Origin: Vibrio cidicii
GTDB taxonomy: Bacteria > Pseudomonadota > Gammaproteobacteria > Enterobacterales > Vibrionaceae
Assembly: GCF_009763805.1 (NCBI RefSeq)
Contig: NZ_CP046803.1
Location: forward strand, 496,001-560,000
Length of the DNA stretch: 64,000 nucleotides
Direction: 5' to 3'
Under the pieces are notes generated by a model, which saw only the letters and a program-made list of their open reading frames with translations, made no database searches and was not told the origin of the DNA. Positions 20,880-29,898 of the stretch are shown here, one piece after another. The stretch's first letter is position 1. Every line of letters starts with the position of its first letter. A program made the position numbers and the translations under genes.

Positions 20880-21890
20880 ATGCAAGATAAAGCAACCATA
20901 CTCATCGTTGATGACAAAATCGAAAACCTGCTCACGCTAGAAGGCCTACTGGACGCTTTTTCGGTAAACGTAGTCCGTGCCACTTCCGGCGAAGAGGCCC
21001 TTGCCCTAACGTTAGACTACGATTTCGCGCTGGTACTACTGGACGTACAGATGCCAACCATGAATGGTTACGAAGTGGCTGAGTTGATGCGTGGTAACCG
21101 CAAAACCCGTCATATTCCGATTATTTTTGTCACTGCGGCCTCGAAATCCGAAGAAAACATCTTCCGTGGTTACGAACACGGGGCGGTAGACTATCTGTTT
21201 AAACCGTTGCATCCACTGGTGTTTCGCAGCAAAGTGCGCGTTTTTATTGAGCTGTTTGAACAGCGTCATGCCCTGAAAAAGAAGACCATGGAGTTTGACC
21301 AAAAGCTCTCTGAGCTAGAGGAGTTGCAGCAACAATTGGAAGAGACCAACGAACAACTGTTGCTGCTCTCGACCACCGACAGCCTCACTGGCCTGCACAA
21401 TCGCCGCCGTTTTGAAGAGATCTACAGCGACGAATGGAATCGAGCTCTACGGTCAAATACCTCAGTATCGATGATCATCTTCGACATCGATCACTTCAAA
21501 ATGTACAACGACTCTTTTGGCCACCAGCAAGGGGATGAATGTTTGCGTATGGTCGCGGAAGCGATTCGCAATATGAAGTTACGTTGTCTCGATAAGGTCG
21601 CGCGCATTGGCGGAGAAGAATTTGCCGCGATTTTGCCTGAAACCGATCTTGAAGGCGCGAAACACGTGGCGGATCGTATTCGCACTACAATAGAAGCGCT
21701 ACGCATCAAACACAGTGAAAATGCCAGTTACCCTCATGTTACGGCCAGCCTTGGGATTTGCTCTATGGTGCCGCAAGCCGACGGCAATATCCGCCTACTA
21801 CTGAAAAAAGCAGACGAAGCGTTGTACAAAGCCAAACGCACGGGTCGTAACCGCATTGCCGAAGCTTGTCACACGGAGCTCGTTTCGTAG
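20880..21890 (+). CDS. Response regulator diguanylate cyclase (REC-GGDEF)
   Basis: The protein is 336 residues. The receiver domain (about residues 5-125) has ILIVDDK, the phospho-acceptor in LLDVQMPTMNGYE and a KP switch region (FKPLHP). A coiled-coil linker of about 35 residues leads to a GGDEF domain with GGEEF, an active form, and an upstream RCLD that fits the RxxD inhibitory site five residues before it. It should make cyclic di-GMP when phosphorylated, probably by the operon's hybrid kinase. As last gene of the operon it is followed by a terminator about 40 bp away. Confidence 0.94.
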   Translation: MQDKATILIVDDKIENLLTLEGLLDAFSVNVVRATSGEEALALTLDYDFALVLLDVQMPTMNGYEVAELMRGNRKTRHIPIIFVTAASKSEENIFRGYEHGAVDYLFKPLHPLVFRSKVRVFIELFEQRHALKKKTMEFDQKLSELEELQQQLEETNEQLLLLSTTDSLTGLHNRRRFEEIYSDEWNRALRSNTSVSMIIFDIDHFKMYNDSFGHQQGDECLRMVAEAIRNMKLRCLDKVARIGGEEFAAILPETDLEGAKHVADRIRTTIEALRIKHSENASYPHVTASLGICSMVPQADGNIRLLLKKADEALYKAKRTGRNRIAEACHTELVS

Positions 21891-21930
21891 CGCCTCACCA
21901 CCTGCTTGGTGCTTATCACACTTTACACTT

Positions 21931-21954
21931 AGGGGAACGTTCGTTCCCTTTTTT
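21931..21954 (+). terminator. Intrinsic terminator of the signalling operon
   Basis: The stem AGGGGAAC/GTTCCCTT (one G-T pair) has a 4-nt loop and runs into six T residues. Confidence 0.8.
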
Positions 21955-22114
21955 GCTCTTTGGCGAATACCTTTTACTCGCCTAACACTCTTGCTTTCTG
22001 AACACGGCTTAAATCAAATTCTCACATAACGAGAAATAGTAAATTAAATTTCATTCCTTTTCTTAATCAATAAGAATTATAGTTGTGTTATGAATTTGTA
22101 CACGTAAAAATCAC

Positions 22115-22849
22115 ATGAAAGAAAACAAGATGAACGCCAATCAGGTTAACGAAAAAACGTTACAACTGCTGATGCAGGTTGCGGTGAACGACGAGCCGGT
22201 TTCAGCCAAAACTCTAAGCGAACAATTAAACGTTCCGCTCAGCAGCTTGTATCGCCATTTGAAATTACTCAAAGAGTGGAACCTGATTGAAGAAAGCGCC
22301 CATGAAAAAACGCTGATTGTTGGCCCCGCAGCACTGCTGTTGATGCGCAGCTATCAAACCAGTCAGCACAGTCTTGAATCGGTGGAAACGATATTAGCGC
22401 GTTTACAGCATCAGACTGGAGAGCTCGCCGCTTACATGGTGCCTGTAGGTTATCGCGCTTTGTGCGTTCGTCAGAAAGAGAGTATGCAGGCGCTACGATG
22501 TAGCTACGTCCAGGGTCAAAGTCAACCACTACTTCGTGGCGCCTCATCCAAAGTGATGCTCGCTTTCATGCCGCAACAACGATGCGAACGGATTCTGCGC
22601 TATTTCGGCCAAGAACAGCGACTAGAGAAATGGCAGGAAGAGCTCGACACCATTCGCCGTAACGGCTACGCAGTGAGCACGTCGGAGATTGATCCCGGGG
22701 TTTCTGGTATCAGTGCTCCGGTCATGAAAGGAAGTAAACTGATTGGCGCAGTCACGGTCATGGCTCCAGCTCACCGGGTGGATGCCGACAAGCAACGAAT
22801 CATTTTACATGTTTTACAGGCAGCGAGAGCGCTCCCACCAGAAAGGTAA
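22115..22849 (+). CDS. IclR-family transcriptional regulator
   Basis: The 244-residue protein has an N-terminal winged helix (about residues 10-70, EPVSAKTLSEQLNVPLSSLY) and a C-terminal effector domain with GISAPVMKGSKLIGAVTVMA, typical of IclR. A second in-frame ATG lies at 22130. The neighbour 7 bp downstream is a ureohydrolase-fold protein, so the pair may belong to amino acid or histidine breakdown control. The ligand is not predictable. The upstream region is very AT-rich (22010-22110), fitting a promoter. Confidence 0.85.
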   Translation: MKENKMNANQVNEKTLQLLMQVAVNDEPVSAKTLSEQLNVPLSSLYRHLKLLKEWNLIEESAHEKTLIVGPAALLLMRSYQTSQHSLESVETILARLQHQTGELAAYMVPVGYRALCVRQKESMQALRCSYVQGQSQPLLRGASSKVMLAFMPQQRCERILRYFGQEQRLEKWQEELDTIRRNGYAVSTSEIDPGVSGISAPVMKGSKLIGAVTVMAPAHRVDADKQRIILHVLQAARALPPER

Positions 22850-22856
22850 TGCCGCC

Positions 22857-23693
22857 ATGTTAAGCTTTTTCAAACGTCATCAAAAAGCCAGTGTGATTGA
22901 ACATCATCACTCCCCTTTTACCTATCTCACCTTAAGTGAGTTCGTGAAACCTATGACAATCGTCGAGTTTGAAACAGCGCAACAGAGCCTAGAAAACGCC
23001 AGTGAATGGTTATATCAGCTCAACGAACGTAAAACGGGTAGCGACTGTGACAATTTTTCGCGCAAAGACGTGGAAAACGGCAACTATCAGGAAGCGCTAA
23101 GCCGCGCGCTTTCACGTCATGCGATTCCGATTGTTCTTACCAATTGTGCAGAAAGCGTACTCTCTTCAATGCCTGTGCTATTTAGCGACAGTGAAGAAGT
23201 TGGGTTGGTCAATTTGAGCCACAGCATGGGGCTCAAAGCAACGTTGGACGTAAAACTCGGCACCGCTTTTCACTTTGCCCTCACTCGCTATCACAACACC
23301 CGGGCCTTTTTCGTTGGCGTCAACGAGGGCCATACCAGCAGCGCAGTTTGGGAACACGCCGAAGATCTCGGTTGCAATTGGCTGACAGAGAAAGAGTTCA
23401 CTTTCCGTCATCGCAACGATTGCAAGGAACACTTGGGCAGCTTTATCGATCACTGTGACCGGCTGGTGATCTCGATTGATTTGGCGTCGATTGTTGCCAA
23501 AGCCAGCATTGAAGATTGCCAAGCGCTCGACATGCAAATGGTGATGCGCACTTTGCGCCAATGTTTACTCTCAGGTAAAACTACCTTTATCCAAATTGTG
23601 GGCGATCGCGATAAGCTCATCTACTCGCGCGAATGCAAAAACATGCTGGAAGAGTTAGATCAGCTCACCGATTTGCTCCACCACGCGGCATAA
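22857..23693 (+). CDS. Ureohydrolase (arginase/HutG)-fold protein without metal ligands
   Basis: The ATG at 22857, 7 bp after the IclR stop, gives 278 residues. The order of segments follows the arginase/agmatinase/formimidoylglutamase fold. NLSHSMGLK stands where the family has the DAHxD metal site, and VISIDLASIVA stands where it has SxDxDxxDP. Both sites lack the manganese-binding aspartates, and no GDHS-like motif is seen early on. The protein therefore probably binds a ligand or partner rather than hydrolysing a guanidino compound. Coupling with the IclR regulator suggests a regulatory role. The family call comes from pattern reading without an alignment and is moderate. Confidence 0.6.
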   Translation: MLSFFKRHQKASVIEHHHSPFTYLTLSEFVKPMTIVEFETAQQSLENASEWLYQLNERKTGSDCDNFSRKDVENGNYQEALSRALSRHAIPIVLTNCAESVLSSMPVLFSDSEEVGLVNLSHSMGLKATLDVKLGTAFHFALTRYHNTRAFFVGVNEGHTSSAVWEHAEDLGCNWLTEKEFTFRHRNDCKEHLGSFIDHCDRLVISIDLASIVAKASIEDCQALDMQMVMRTLRQCLLSGKTTFIQIVGDRDKLIYSRECKNMLEELDQLTDLLHHAA

Positions 23694-23721
23694 AAAAATC
23701 ACCCGTTTGGGTGATTTTTTT
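23692..23721. terminator. Bidirectional terminator
   Basis: A perfect 13-bp stem (AAAAAAATCACCC and its complement) has a GTTT loop. It overlaps the stop codon of the ureohydrolase-fold gene and serves the convergent helicase gene as well. Confidence 0.85.
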
Positions 23722-23734
23722 ATTGAGGACTAAA

Positions 23735-25018
23735 TTAACCGCGACGCGCTTTCAAGCGTTTGACCATCGCTAAGCGACGTTCTGCCGCGGCCTGATCGGT
23801 CGGCTCGTTGGCGTTATTACGTCGACCTTGACGATTTTTAAACGACGGCTTGCTATTGAGTTTGTCGATGTATGCGGTACGGCTTTTCGGCTCGTATCCG
23901 GCCAGTTCGATGCGGCGGATCTGCTGCTTAATTAAGTTTTCCACCTGGATCACCGTCAGCTCTTCTTCGCGATTGACGAAAGAGACCGCATGACCTTGTT
24001 TGCCCGCACGGCCAGTACGGCCAATACGGTGCACATAGTCTTCCGCCAAGAACGGCATGTCATAGTTGACCACGTGTGGCAAATCTTCGATATCTAACCC
24101 ACGCGCGGCGACATCGGTCGCGACCATCACGCGCACTTTGCCCGTTTTGAACTCTTCAAGCGCGCGACGACGTGCACTTTGCGCTTTGTCGCCGTGGCAA
24201 ACCGTGGCTTTGATGCCGTCTAGCTTGAGCTCTTGCACAATCTCGTTGGCAGTCTCTTTGTAGTTAACAAACACCAGCACCTGCTGCCAGTTTTTGCGGC
24301 CAATCAGTTCCGACAACAACTCTGTTTTGCGTTCTTGATCAACCGGATACAGCACGTGTGCAATCGTATGTGCGGTGGTATTTTCACGCTCAACGGCGAT
24401 GCGTTTTGGCTTACGTAGAATGTCTTTCGACAGCTCGTTAAGCTGGCTTGAGGTCGTGGCAGAAAACATCATGATCTGCGGATTGGTGTCCACGTCGAGA
24501 AGAATCTTGCGTACCGCGCTGATAAAGCCCATATCTAGAATGCGGTCCGCTTCATCAAACACCAGAAATTCGATATTGGCGACCGTCACATTGCCCGCTT
24601 CGATGTGCTCTTCCAAACGTCCCGGCGTCGCCACTAAAATATCGACGCCATTTTCTAAAGCACGTTCTTGGCTCGACATTTTACGACCACCAAAGACCGC
24701 CGCTACCGTGAGGTTGGTGTATTTGGTGTAGGCTTTGATGTTGTCGGCAATCTGCTCAGCCAGTTCACGCGTCGGCGCAAAAATCAGCGCTCTGGCTGAT
24801 TTACGCGATGCCGTTTTACTGCTGTCGAGCAATTGCTGGATCAAAGGCAGAGAAAAAGCGGCGGTTTTGCCAGTTCCAGTTTGCGCAGTGGCAAAAATAT
24901 CATGGCCACGGCGGGCGACAGGAATGGCTTTTTGCTGAATTGGGGTTAGCTTTTCATAGCCACACTCTTCGAGCGCTTTCACGACTTCGGGAGCAAAACC
25001 TTGAGATGCAAATGACAT
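23735..25018 (-). CDS. rhlE: DEAD-box RNA helicase, RhlE-like
   Basis: The 427-residue ATP-dependent RNA helicase has all core motifs in order: Q motif (GYEKLTPIQQKAIP), motif I (AQTGTGKTAAF), PTRELAEQI, TPGRL, DEAD (FDEADRILDMGF), SAT, and in the second domain VATDVAARGLDI and HRIGRTGRAG. The short basic C-terminal tail (RRNNANEP... MVKRLKARRG) fits RhlE-type helicases, which act in ribosome maturation and RNA turnover. It is monocistronic, with a shared terminator. RhlE is the best guess within the family; SrmB and DeaD are less likely because the long C-terminal domains are absent. Confidence 0.88.
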   Translation of the reverse strand: MSFASQGFAPEVVKALEECGYEKLTPIQQKAIPVARRGHDIFATAQTGTGKTAAFSLPLIQQLLDSSKTASRKSARALIFAPTRELAEQIADNIKAYTKYTNLTVAAVFGGRKMSSQERALENGVDILVATPGRLEEHIEAGNVTVANIEFLVFDEADRILDMGFISAVRKILLDVDTNPQIMMFSATTSSQLNELSKDILRKPKRIAVERENTTAHTIAHVLYPVDQERKTELLSELIGRKNWQQVLVFVNYKETANEIVQELKLDGIKATVCHGDKAQSARRRALEEFKTGKVRVMVATDVAARGLDIEDLPHVVNYDMPFLAEDYVHRIGRTGRAGKQGHAVSFVNREEELTVIQVENLIKQQIRRIELAGYEPKSRTAYIDKLNSKPSFKNRQGRRNNANEPTDQAAAERRLAMVKRLKARRG

Positions 25019-25145
25019 GGAGCGTTTCCTTAAACAGACAAAAAGTTAATCGCGTAAACAAATGGCCGAGCATTCTACCTGAAAGCGAGTGATATATCTC
25101 ACGATATTCGACAATTCAATGAAAAAACTTCAGTGTCGACTCTGC

Positions 25146-26135
25146 TTACTTGGCGTGGGCGCCGCATAAACGTAGCAAAATCGCCTCAAGTTCGTCCCAA
25201 GGCATCCGTTGTGAGTCAATCACCTCGATACGCGATTCAAATCCTTCCAACGACATCTGGTTGACCGACAGCACGCCATTGGCGCGATTAAAGGCGTAAC
25301 AGCCTTGATCGGTGTTGATGACCGCTTTAACACGCTCTGCGGTTAAGTCCGTCAACATGGAAAACAATTGGTCAAAATTAAAACGATACTCCGCGCCAAT
25401 CAGCCAGCCGCAACTGAAATAGCCCTGCCCTTGATTCTCTTTACGCACATACGCCTGCCCCGGCTGCAACTGAAACTGCGGCTCCATATCAGCATGATGG
25501 TGATGATGCGCTTCAATATGCGTTGATGCACTGCCATGAACGCGCTCAATGTCGAGCACTTCCAGCGGCAACTGTCCATCGTGGATTAACTTGCTAAACA
25601 CTTTCGCTGGCGTTTGATCGGTCAGCCAATCATTAAACACGTCAATATCGTGGGCATGGCACAAATCCACCTTGCTACCAATCACCACATCGGCGCAGGC
25701 GAGCTGATCATTAAAGTTCTGATTACTGGTGTATTTTTCATCACTGAGATTGCGAGGGTCCACCAGCGCAATCGTCGCTTTGAGATCAACATATTCTTGA
25801 TACTGCGCCGAGGTGAGCGTTGCAATCACTTGTTTTGGATGGCCCAGTCCGGTCGGCTCAATCAACAAACGATCGGGATTTTGCCTTAGCAACGCGGTGA
25901 TCCCAACACTCATCGGCACCCCAGCGGTACAACACATGCATCCACCGGGGACCTCTTTAATCACAGCGCCGCTTTCTGTCATCATCGCGCCATCAATGCC
26001 GATTTCACCGAACTCATTCACCAACACCGCCCACTTTTCATTGGCTGGTTTGTTTTCGAGCAGATTGAGAATCGTGGTCGTTTTGCCGACACCGAGAAAG
26101 CCAGTAATGATGTTAGTTGGAACCCGCTTGGCCAT
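25146..26135 (-). CDS. yeiR: COG0523 GTPase, YeiR-like zinc chaperone
   Basis: The start at 26135 has GGAG upstream and gives 329 residues; an upstream in-frame start at 26156 lacks support. The N-terminal GTPase domain has GFLGVGKTT (Walker A), the family metal-binding motif GGCMCC and EPTGLGHP. The G4 element reads IGSKVDL rather than NKxD. A histidine-rich stretch (HIEAHHHHHAD) in the middle fits metal storage or transfer. The CobW C-terminal domain ends the protein. The sequence resembles E. coli YeiR, a zinc-binding GTPase. No clear Zur box is seen upstream. It is divergent from the trmK-like gene. Confidence 0.88.
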   Translation of the reverse strand: MAKRVPTNIITGFLGVGKTTTILNLLENKPANEKWAVLVNEFGEIGIDGAMMTESGAVIKEVPGGCMCCTAGVPMSVGITALLRQNPDRLLIEPTGLGHPKQVIATLTSAQYQEYVDLKATIALVDPRNLSDEKYTSNQNFNDQLACADVVIGSKVDLCHAHDIDVFNDWLTDQTPAKVFSKLIHDGQLPLEVLDIERVHGSASTHIEAHHHHHADMEPQFQLQPGQAYVRKENQGQGYFSCGWLIGAEYRFNFDQLFSMLTDLTAERVKAVINTDQGCYAFNRANGVLSVNQMSLEGFESRIEVIDSQRMPWDELEAILLRLCGAHAK

Positions 26136-26282
26136 AGTCTTCTCCAGAAAATACAAGGTTTAGGCGGCTATTTTACTTTTCATCCAAGAAGTTGCACCTC
26201 TTTTCCACGCATTTCACTTCGCAACCGATGGCAAAAACCACTACAATCGCCCGCTTTGAGTCCCGCCTTTATCGGAGCGAAA

Positions 26283-26948
26283 ATGAAACTGAGTCAACGC
26301 ATGCAAACTCTGCAATCCATGGTGAGCGACGAGTATGACCATATTTGGGATTGTTGCTGCGATCACGGCTATCTGGGGCTTGCGTTGCTGCAACAGACAC
26401 AAAGTGCCAAGGTGCATTTTGTCGACATCGTGCCGCAGCTAACAGAAAAAGTGAGGCAAACGCTTGAAGCAAACCACACGGCTCAACGCCATCGCTGGCA
26501 TGTCGAGTGCGTTGACGTTGCGCAGTTGCCTTTGGAAGGTTTTGCAGGCCGACATTTGATAATCATTGCCGGTGTCGGTGGCGACTTAACGCTCGCACTG
26601 ATTGAACAAATTTGCCAGCGACACCCGCAAGCCGAGTTGGAGTTTCTGCTCTGCCCGGTGCATCATCTGTACATGTTGCGCCAAGCTCTGCGTCGCCTTA
26701 AGTTTGGCCTGATTGACGAAAAGCTTATTGAAGAGAATCGCCGCTTTTACGAAGTGTTGCACCTATCGCGCCAGCAAGATACGCATCGAGAGCTTTCTGT
26801 CGTTGGGGATTCAATGTGGTCTCGCGCGCCGCTGGATATCGCCAAACGCTATCAGGCAACGACCATTGCCCATTATCAACGCTTGCAGCGCGGCCATGGT
26901 GAGGCCATGTCGACGATCATTGAAAACTATCAAAACGTGATGCTTTGA
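26283..26948 (+). CDS. trmK: tRNA (adenine22-N1)-methyltransferase, TrmK family
   Basis: The protein is 221 residues from the ATG at 26283, which has GGAG about 7 nt upstream. It shows the class I methyltransferase pattern of the TrmK (DUF633) family: WDCCCDHGYLGLALLQ is the SAM-binding loop, VHFVDIVPQL the acidic strand and IIIAGVGGDL the region equivalent to motif IV. The family methylates N1 of adenine 22 in tRNA. The gamma-proteobacterial branch is less studied, so the exact target is not certain. It stands between divergent and convergent neighbours as a single-gene unit. Confidence 0.8.
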   Translation: MKLSQRMQTLQSMVSDEYDHIWDCCCDHGYLGLALLQQTQSAKVHFVDIVPQLTEKVRQTLEANHTAQRHRWHVECVDVAQLPLEGFAGRHLIIIAGVGGDLTLALIEQICQRHPQAELEFLLCPVHHLYMLRQALRRLKFGLIDEKLIEENRRFYEVLHLSRQQDTHRELSVVGDSMWSRAPLDIAKRYQATTIAHYQRLQRGHGEAMSTIIENYQNVML

Positions 26949-27067
26949 CGCGTCATTGACCTTTCCAGCTAATCGCACCATAAGTGGCTTAACCCCCTTA
27001 ATTGACACTGGTTTTTCCAGCTCAAATAAGGGGAAAAAGAGATCAAGTCACTGATTCACCAACCTGA

Positions 27068-28162
27068 CTAATCTGTAAAATTCGGATAGTCGGTGTAACC
27101 CTTCTGATTACCACCAAACAGCGTTGCGCCATCGAGCTCGGCCAGTGGATGCCCGTTCTCCAAACGGCTAACCAGATCTGGGTTAGCGACAAAGGGACGA
27201 CCAAACGCGACCAGATCGGCGTACCCTTTTTCCAGCACCTCCTGCGCACGTGCTGGAGAGTAACGTCCAGCAACGATAATGGTATTGCTGAAAAACTCGC
27301 GCAGTGCGATACGAAACGCTTCTGGGATAGTCGGCGCATCGTCCCAGTCGGCCTCCGACAGATGTAAATAAGCGATATCGCGTGCTTGTAGTTGCTGCGA
27401 GGCTTGCAAAATGGTCGGCACAATATCAGGGCAGTTCATGTCTTTGAAAGTGATAAATGGCGCTAACCGTACACCGACTTTATCGGCGCCAATCGCTTCG
27501 ATCACCGCATCAACAACCTCAAGCAAAAAGCGCATCCGATTTTCACGGCTGCCACCGTAGCGATCGGTGCGTTTATTCGAGTTGGTGCGCAAAAATTGGT
27601 CAATCAGATAACCATTGCCACCATGGATTTCTACCCCGTCAAAGCCCGCTTCGATAGCCCGCTTTGCCGCGAAAGCAAAATCATTTACCACACGATCAAT
27701 ATCGGCTTGAGTCATCGCACGTGGCTCAACGCAGTCCACCATCTGCCCGTTGCCGTTTTCGTCAGCAATCCATACTTTGGTTTCCACTGGCGCCAAAGCA
27801 GACGGCGCGATTGGCAACTCGCCTTTTTGAAACACAGGGTGAGAGACTCGGCCGACATGCCAGAGCTGACAAAACATCGGCGCTCCTTTGGCATGCACCG
27901 CGGAAGTCACTTGCTGCCAGCCTTGCACTTGCGCATCGGTGTACACGCCAGGCGTGAAAGAATAACCTTGCGAGTCGTCTGAAATTTGCGTCGCTTCGGA
28001 AATGATCAGCCCCGCACTGGCACGTTGCTGATAGTACTGGGCCATCATGGCGTTTGCGATATTGCCGGGTTGAGTGCTGCGCGCGCGTGTCATCGGCGCC
28101 ATGACGACTCGATTGGCTAGCGCTTGGCCTTTCATTTCTGTTGGTTGAAACAGTTTACTCAT
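27068..28162 (-). CDS. nemA: Old yellow enzyme-type alkene reductase (NemA-like)
   Basis: This 364-residue FMN enzyme reduces activated alkenes, maleimides and nitro compounds with NAD(P)H. It opens with LFQPTEMKGQALANRVVMAP, typical of the family, and carries EIHGGNGYLIDQFLR, whose His and Asn lie in the active site. FGRPFVANPDLVSRL near the C terminus binds FMN phosphate. It follows the glutaredoxin 2 gene by 10 bp on the same strand, so the two form a detoxification operon. The divergent LysR-type gene is the likely regulator. In E. coli nemA is controlled by NemR, a TetR protein, so the control differs here. Confidence 0.92.
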   Translation of the reverse strand: MSKLFQPTEMKGQALANRVVMAPMTRARSTQPGNIANAMMAQYYQQRASAGLIISEATQISDDSQGYSFTPGVYTDAQVQGWQQVTSAVHAKGAPMFCQLWHVGRVSHPVFQKGELPIAPSALAPVETKVWIADENGNGQMVDCVEPRAMTQADIDRVVNDFAFAAKRAIEAGFDGVEIHGGNGYLIDQFLRTNSNKRTDRYGGSRENRMRFLLEVVDAVIEAIGADKVGVRLAPFITFKDMNCPDIVPTILQASQQLQARDIAYLHLSEADWDDAPTIPEAFRIALREFFSNTIIVAGRYSPARAQEVLEKGYADLVAFGRPFVANPDLVSRLENGHPLAELDGATLFGGNQKGYTDYPNFTD

Positions 28163-28172
28163 TACTCTCTCC

Positions 28173-28790
28173 TTATTTCAGCAGTGACACGCTGGTTTCT
28201 TCACTGGCAAACTGCATCCACGCCAGCACCGAGTTTTCCCATTGGATCTGCGGCGCGCTGAAAAAGCCGCGCAAAATCGAGAAAATCACCGCCTGATCAA
28301 TGACCGTCAGCGGCTGTTTCAACAATTCGCTGGCATTTTGGATCACCACCTCCACCTGCTTGGCAATCTCGGCAGTATCGGCCAGCAAGGCTGCAAAATT
28401 CAGCGCTTCGGTCTCCTTTTTTGCTCGCCAAGCGCGTTTGGCTGAGTCAGTGCGAAACTCGCGCAGATCCATTGCTGACCAGCGCGGGTAGCCGATTTTT
28501 TGCAGCGGTAAAAAGGCGCTGCTTTGCCATTCTAAAACCGAGTTCGCTGGTTGGTTCGTTTCTGCTGAACCAGCCAAGTTGAGCAGATATTGGATAATGT
28601 CTAAACTCTCTGCGATGGCGACCCCATTGTCTTTAACCAGCACAGGCACTTGTTTACTGCCCACCAATTCAGTGGTGGTTTTATCGTCATCATAATCGAT
28701 GGTTTCGACTTCAAGCTTAAGGCCGAGCATGCCAGCAACAAAGCGGACGCGGGCACTAAATGGGCAATGTTCATAGATGTATAATTTCAT
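28173..28790 (-). CDS. grxB: Glutaredoxin 2
   Basis: The 205-residue protein has the GST-like fold of Grx2: a thioredoxin domain (residues 1-75) and a helical C-terminal domain. It starts MKLYIYEHCPFSARVRF. The active site is CPFS instead of CPYC, so only the first cysteine remains, which would allow a monothiol mechanism. VGSKQVPVL holds the cis-proline and IAESLDIIQYL the glutathione-binding acidic residue. It is upstream of nemA in the same unit. Confidence 0.9.
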   Translation of the reverse strand: MKLYIYEHCPFSARVRFVAGMLGLKLEVETIDYDDDKTTTELVGSKQVPVLVKDNGVAIAESLDIIQYLLNLAGSAETNQPANSVLEWQSSAFLPLQKIGYPRWSAMDLREFRTDSAKRAWRAKKETEALNFAALLADTAEIAKQVEVVIQNASELLKQPLTVIDQAVIFSILRGFFSAPQIQWENSVLAWMQFASEETSVSLLK

Positions 28791-28962
28791 GTTTCTTTCC
28801 TAACTCTTTTGGGGCGATTCACGCACAGAGCCACTGGCCTAGCGTTTGGTCCAATGATGTCGATGCGCCATAGTTGAGCCAGTATATTCATTCGAAATAA
28901 TTTGATAATTTACCGTTTATTAAATTCATTATTTAGAATTTCCAAACAATCAAGGGACTCCA

Positions 28963-29896
28963 TTGGATAAATTTGCCGACATGACGATGTTTGCCAGCAT
29001 AGTCAAAAACCAAGGGCTTGCCGCCGCAGGCAGAGAAACTCGGGCTCTCCCCCGCCACCGTGACCGCGCGCTTACAAGCGCTGGAAGAGCGTTATGGCGT
29101 GAAGCTGCTCAATCGCAGTACCCGCCATCTCTCGCTCACCGACTCTGGCGCGACGTATTACCAAGCATGTTTAGAGATCCTTGAGGCGGTCAAAGCGACA
29201 GAAAACCTGCTGCAAACTGGTAGTAAAGAGGTGCGTGGCACGTTGAAAGTCGCCGCGCCGAAAGACATTGGCAAGCAGTACATCTACCCGATTTTATCGG
29301 CCTTTTGCCAGCGCTATCCTCAAGTCGTGCCTTATCTCTATCTCAATGATAACTTGGTGAATATTGCCGAATCAGGTATCGATGTGGTGGTAAGGTATGG
29401 CTCACTGGCCGACAGCAATTTGATCTCCCGCCGCTTAGCGGCCAGTCAGCGCGTACTGTGCGCCTCACCAGCGTACTTAGCCCAAAAAGGGATGCCGAAA
29501 ACGCCACATGATCTCGCTCATCATGATTGCTTGGCGATGCTACGCAGTAATGAGGAGCTAAAAACTTGGCACTTTCAAGCCAGCGAACAGCGCGATGCCA
29601 TTACCATAGTGCCAAAGCGATTTTCAGACGATGGGGAAGTGATCCGGCTCTGGGCACTGGATGGCGCAGGCATTGCGCTCAAATCGATTTTGGATGTGCA
29701 GGAAGATATTCAGCAAAAGCGCCTTGTCACCGTATTGGATGGCTACATGAAAAACTTCAACACGTCTGCAGCCAGTTTGAGCGCCGATCTCAACGTGATT
29801 TACATGAGCCGCCAGTACCAACCTAAACGCATTCGCTTGTTTATCGATTTTCTCTTTGAGCACTTTGCACAGCCGATACCGCCTAATCCAGAGTGA
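28963..29896 (+). pseudogene. LysR-family regulator, one-base frameshift in the HTH
   Basis: With one base removed this is a 310-residue LysR-type regulator starting at TTG 28963 with AAGGGA upstream. The winged helix reads DKFADMTMFASIVKNQ, then AAAGRELGLSPATVTARLQ. The substrate-binding domain has FCQRYPQV and DVVVRYG. The extra A lies in AAA 29036-29038, inside the DNA-binding helix. As written, translation ends at 29184, and the downstream frame has its own ATG only at 29018. It is divergent from grxB-nemA and is their likely regulator. A sequencing error is possible. Confidence 0.88.
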
Positions 29897-29898
29897 AA

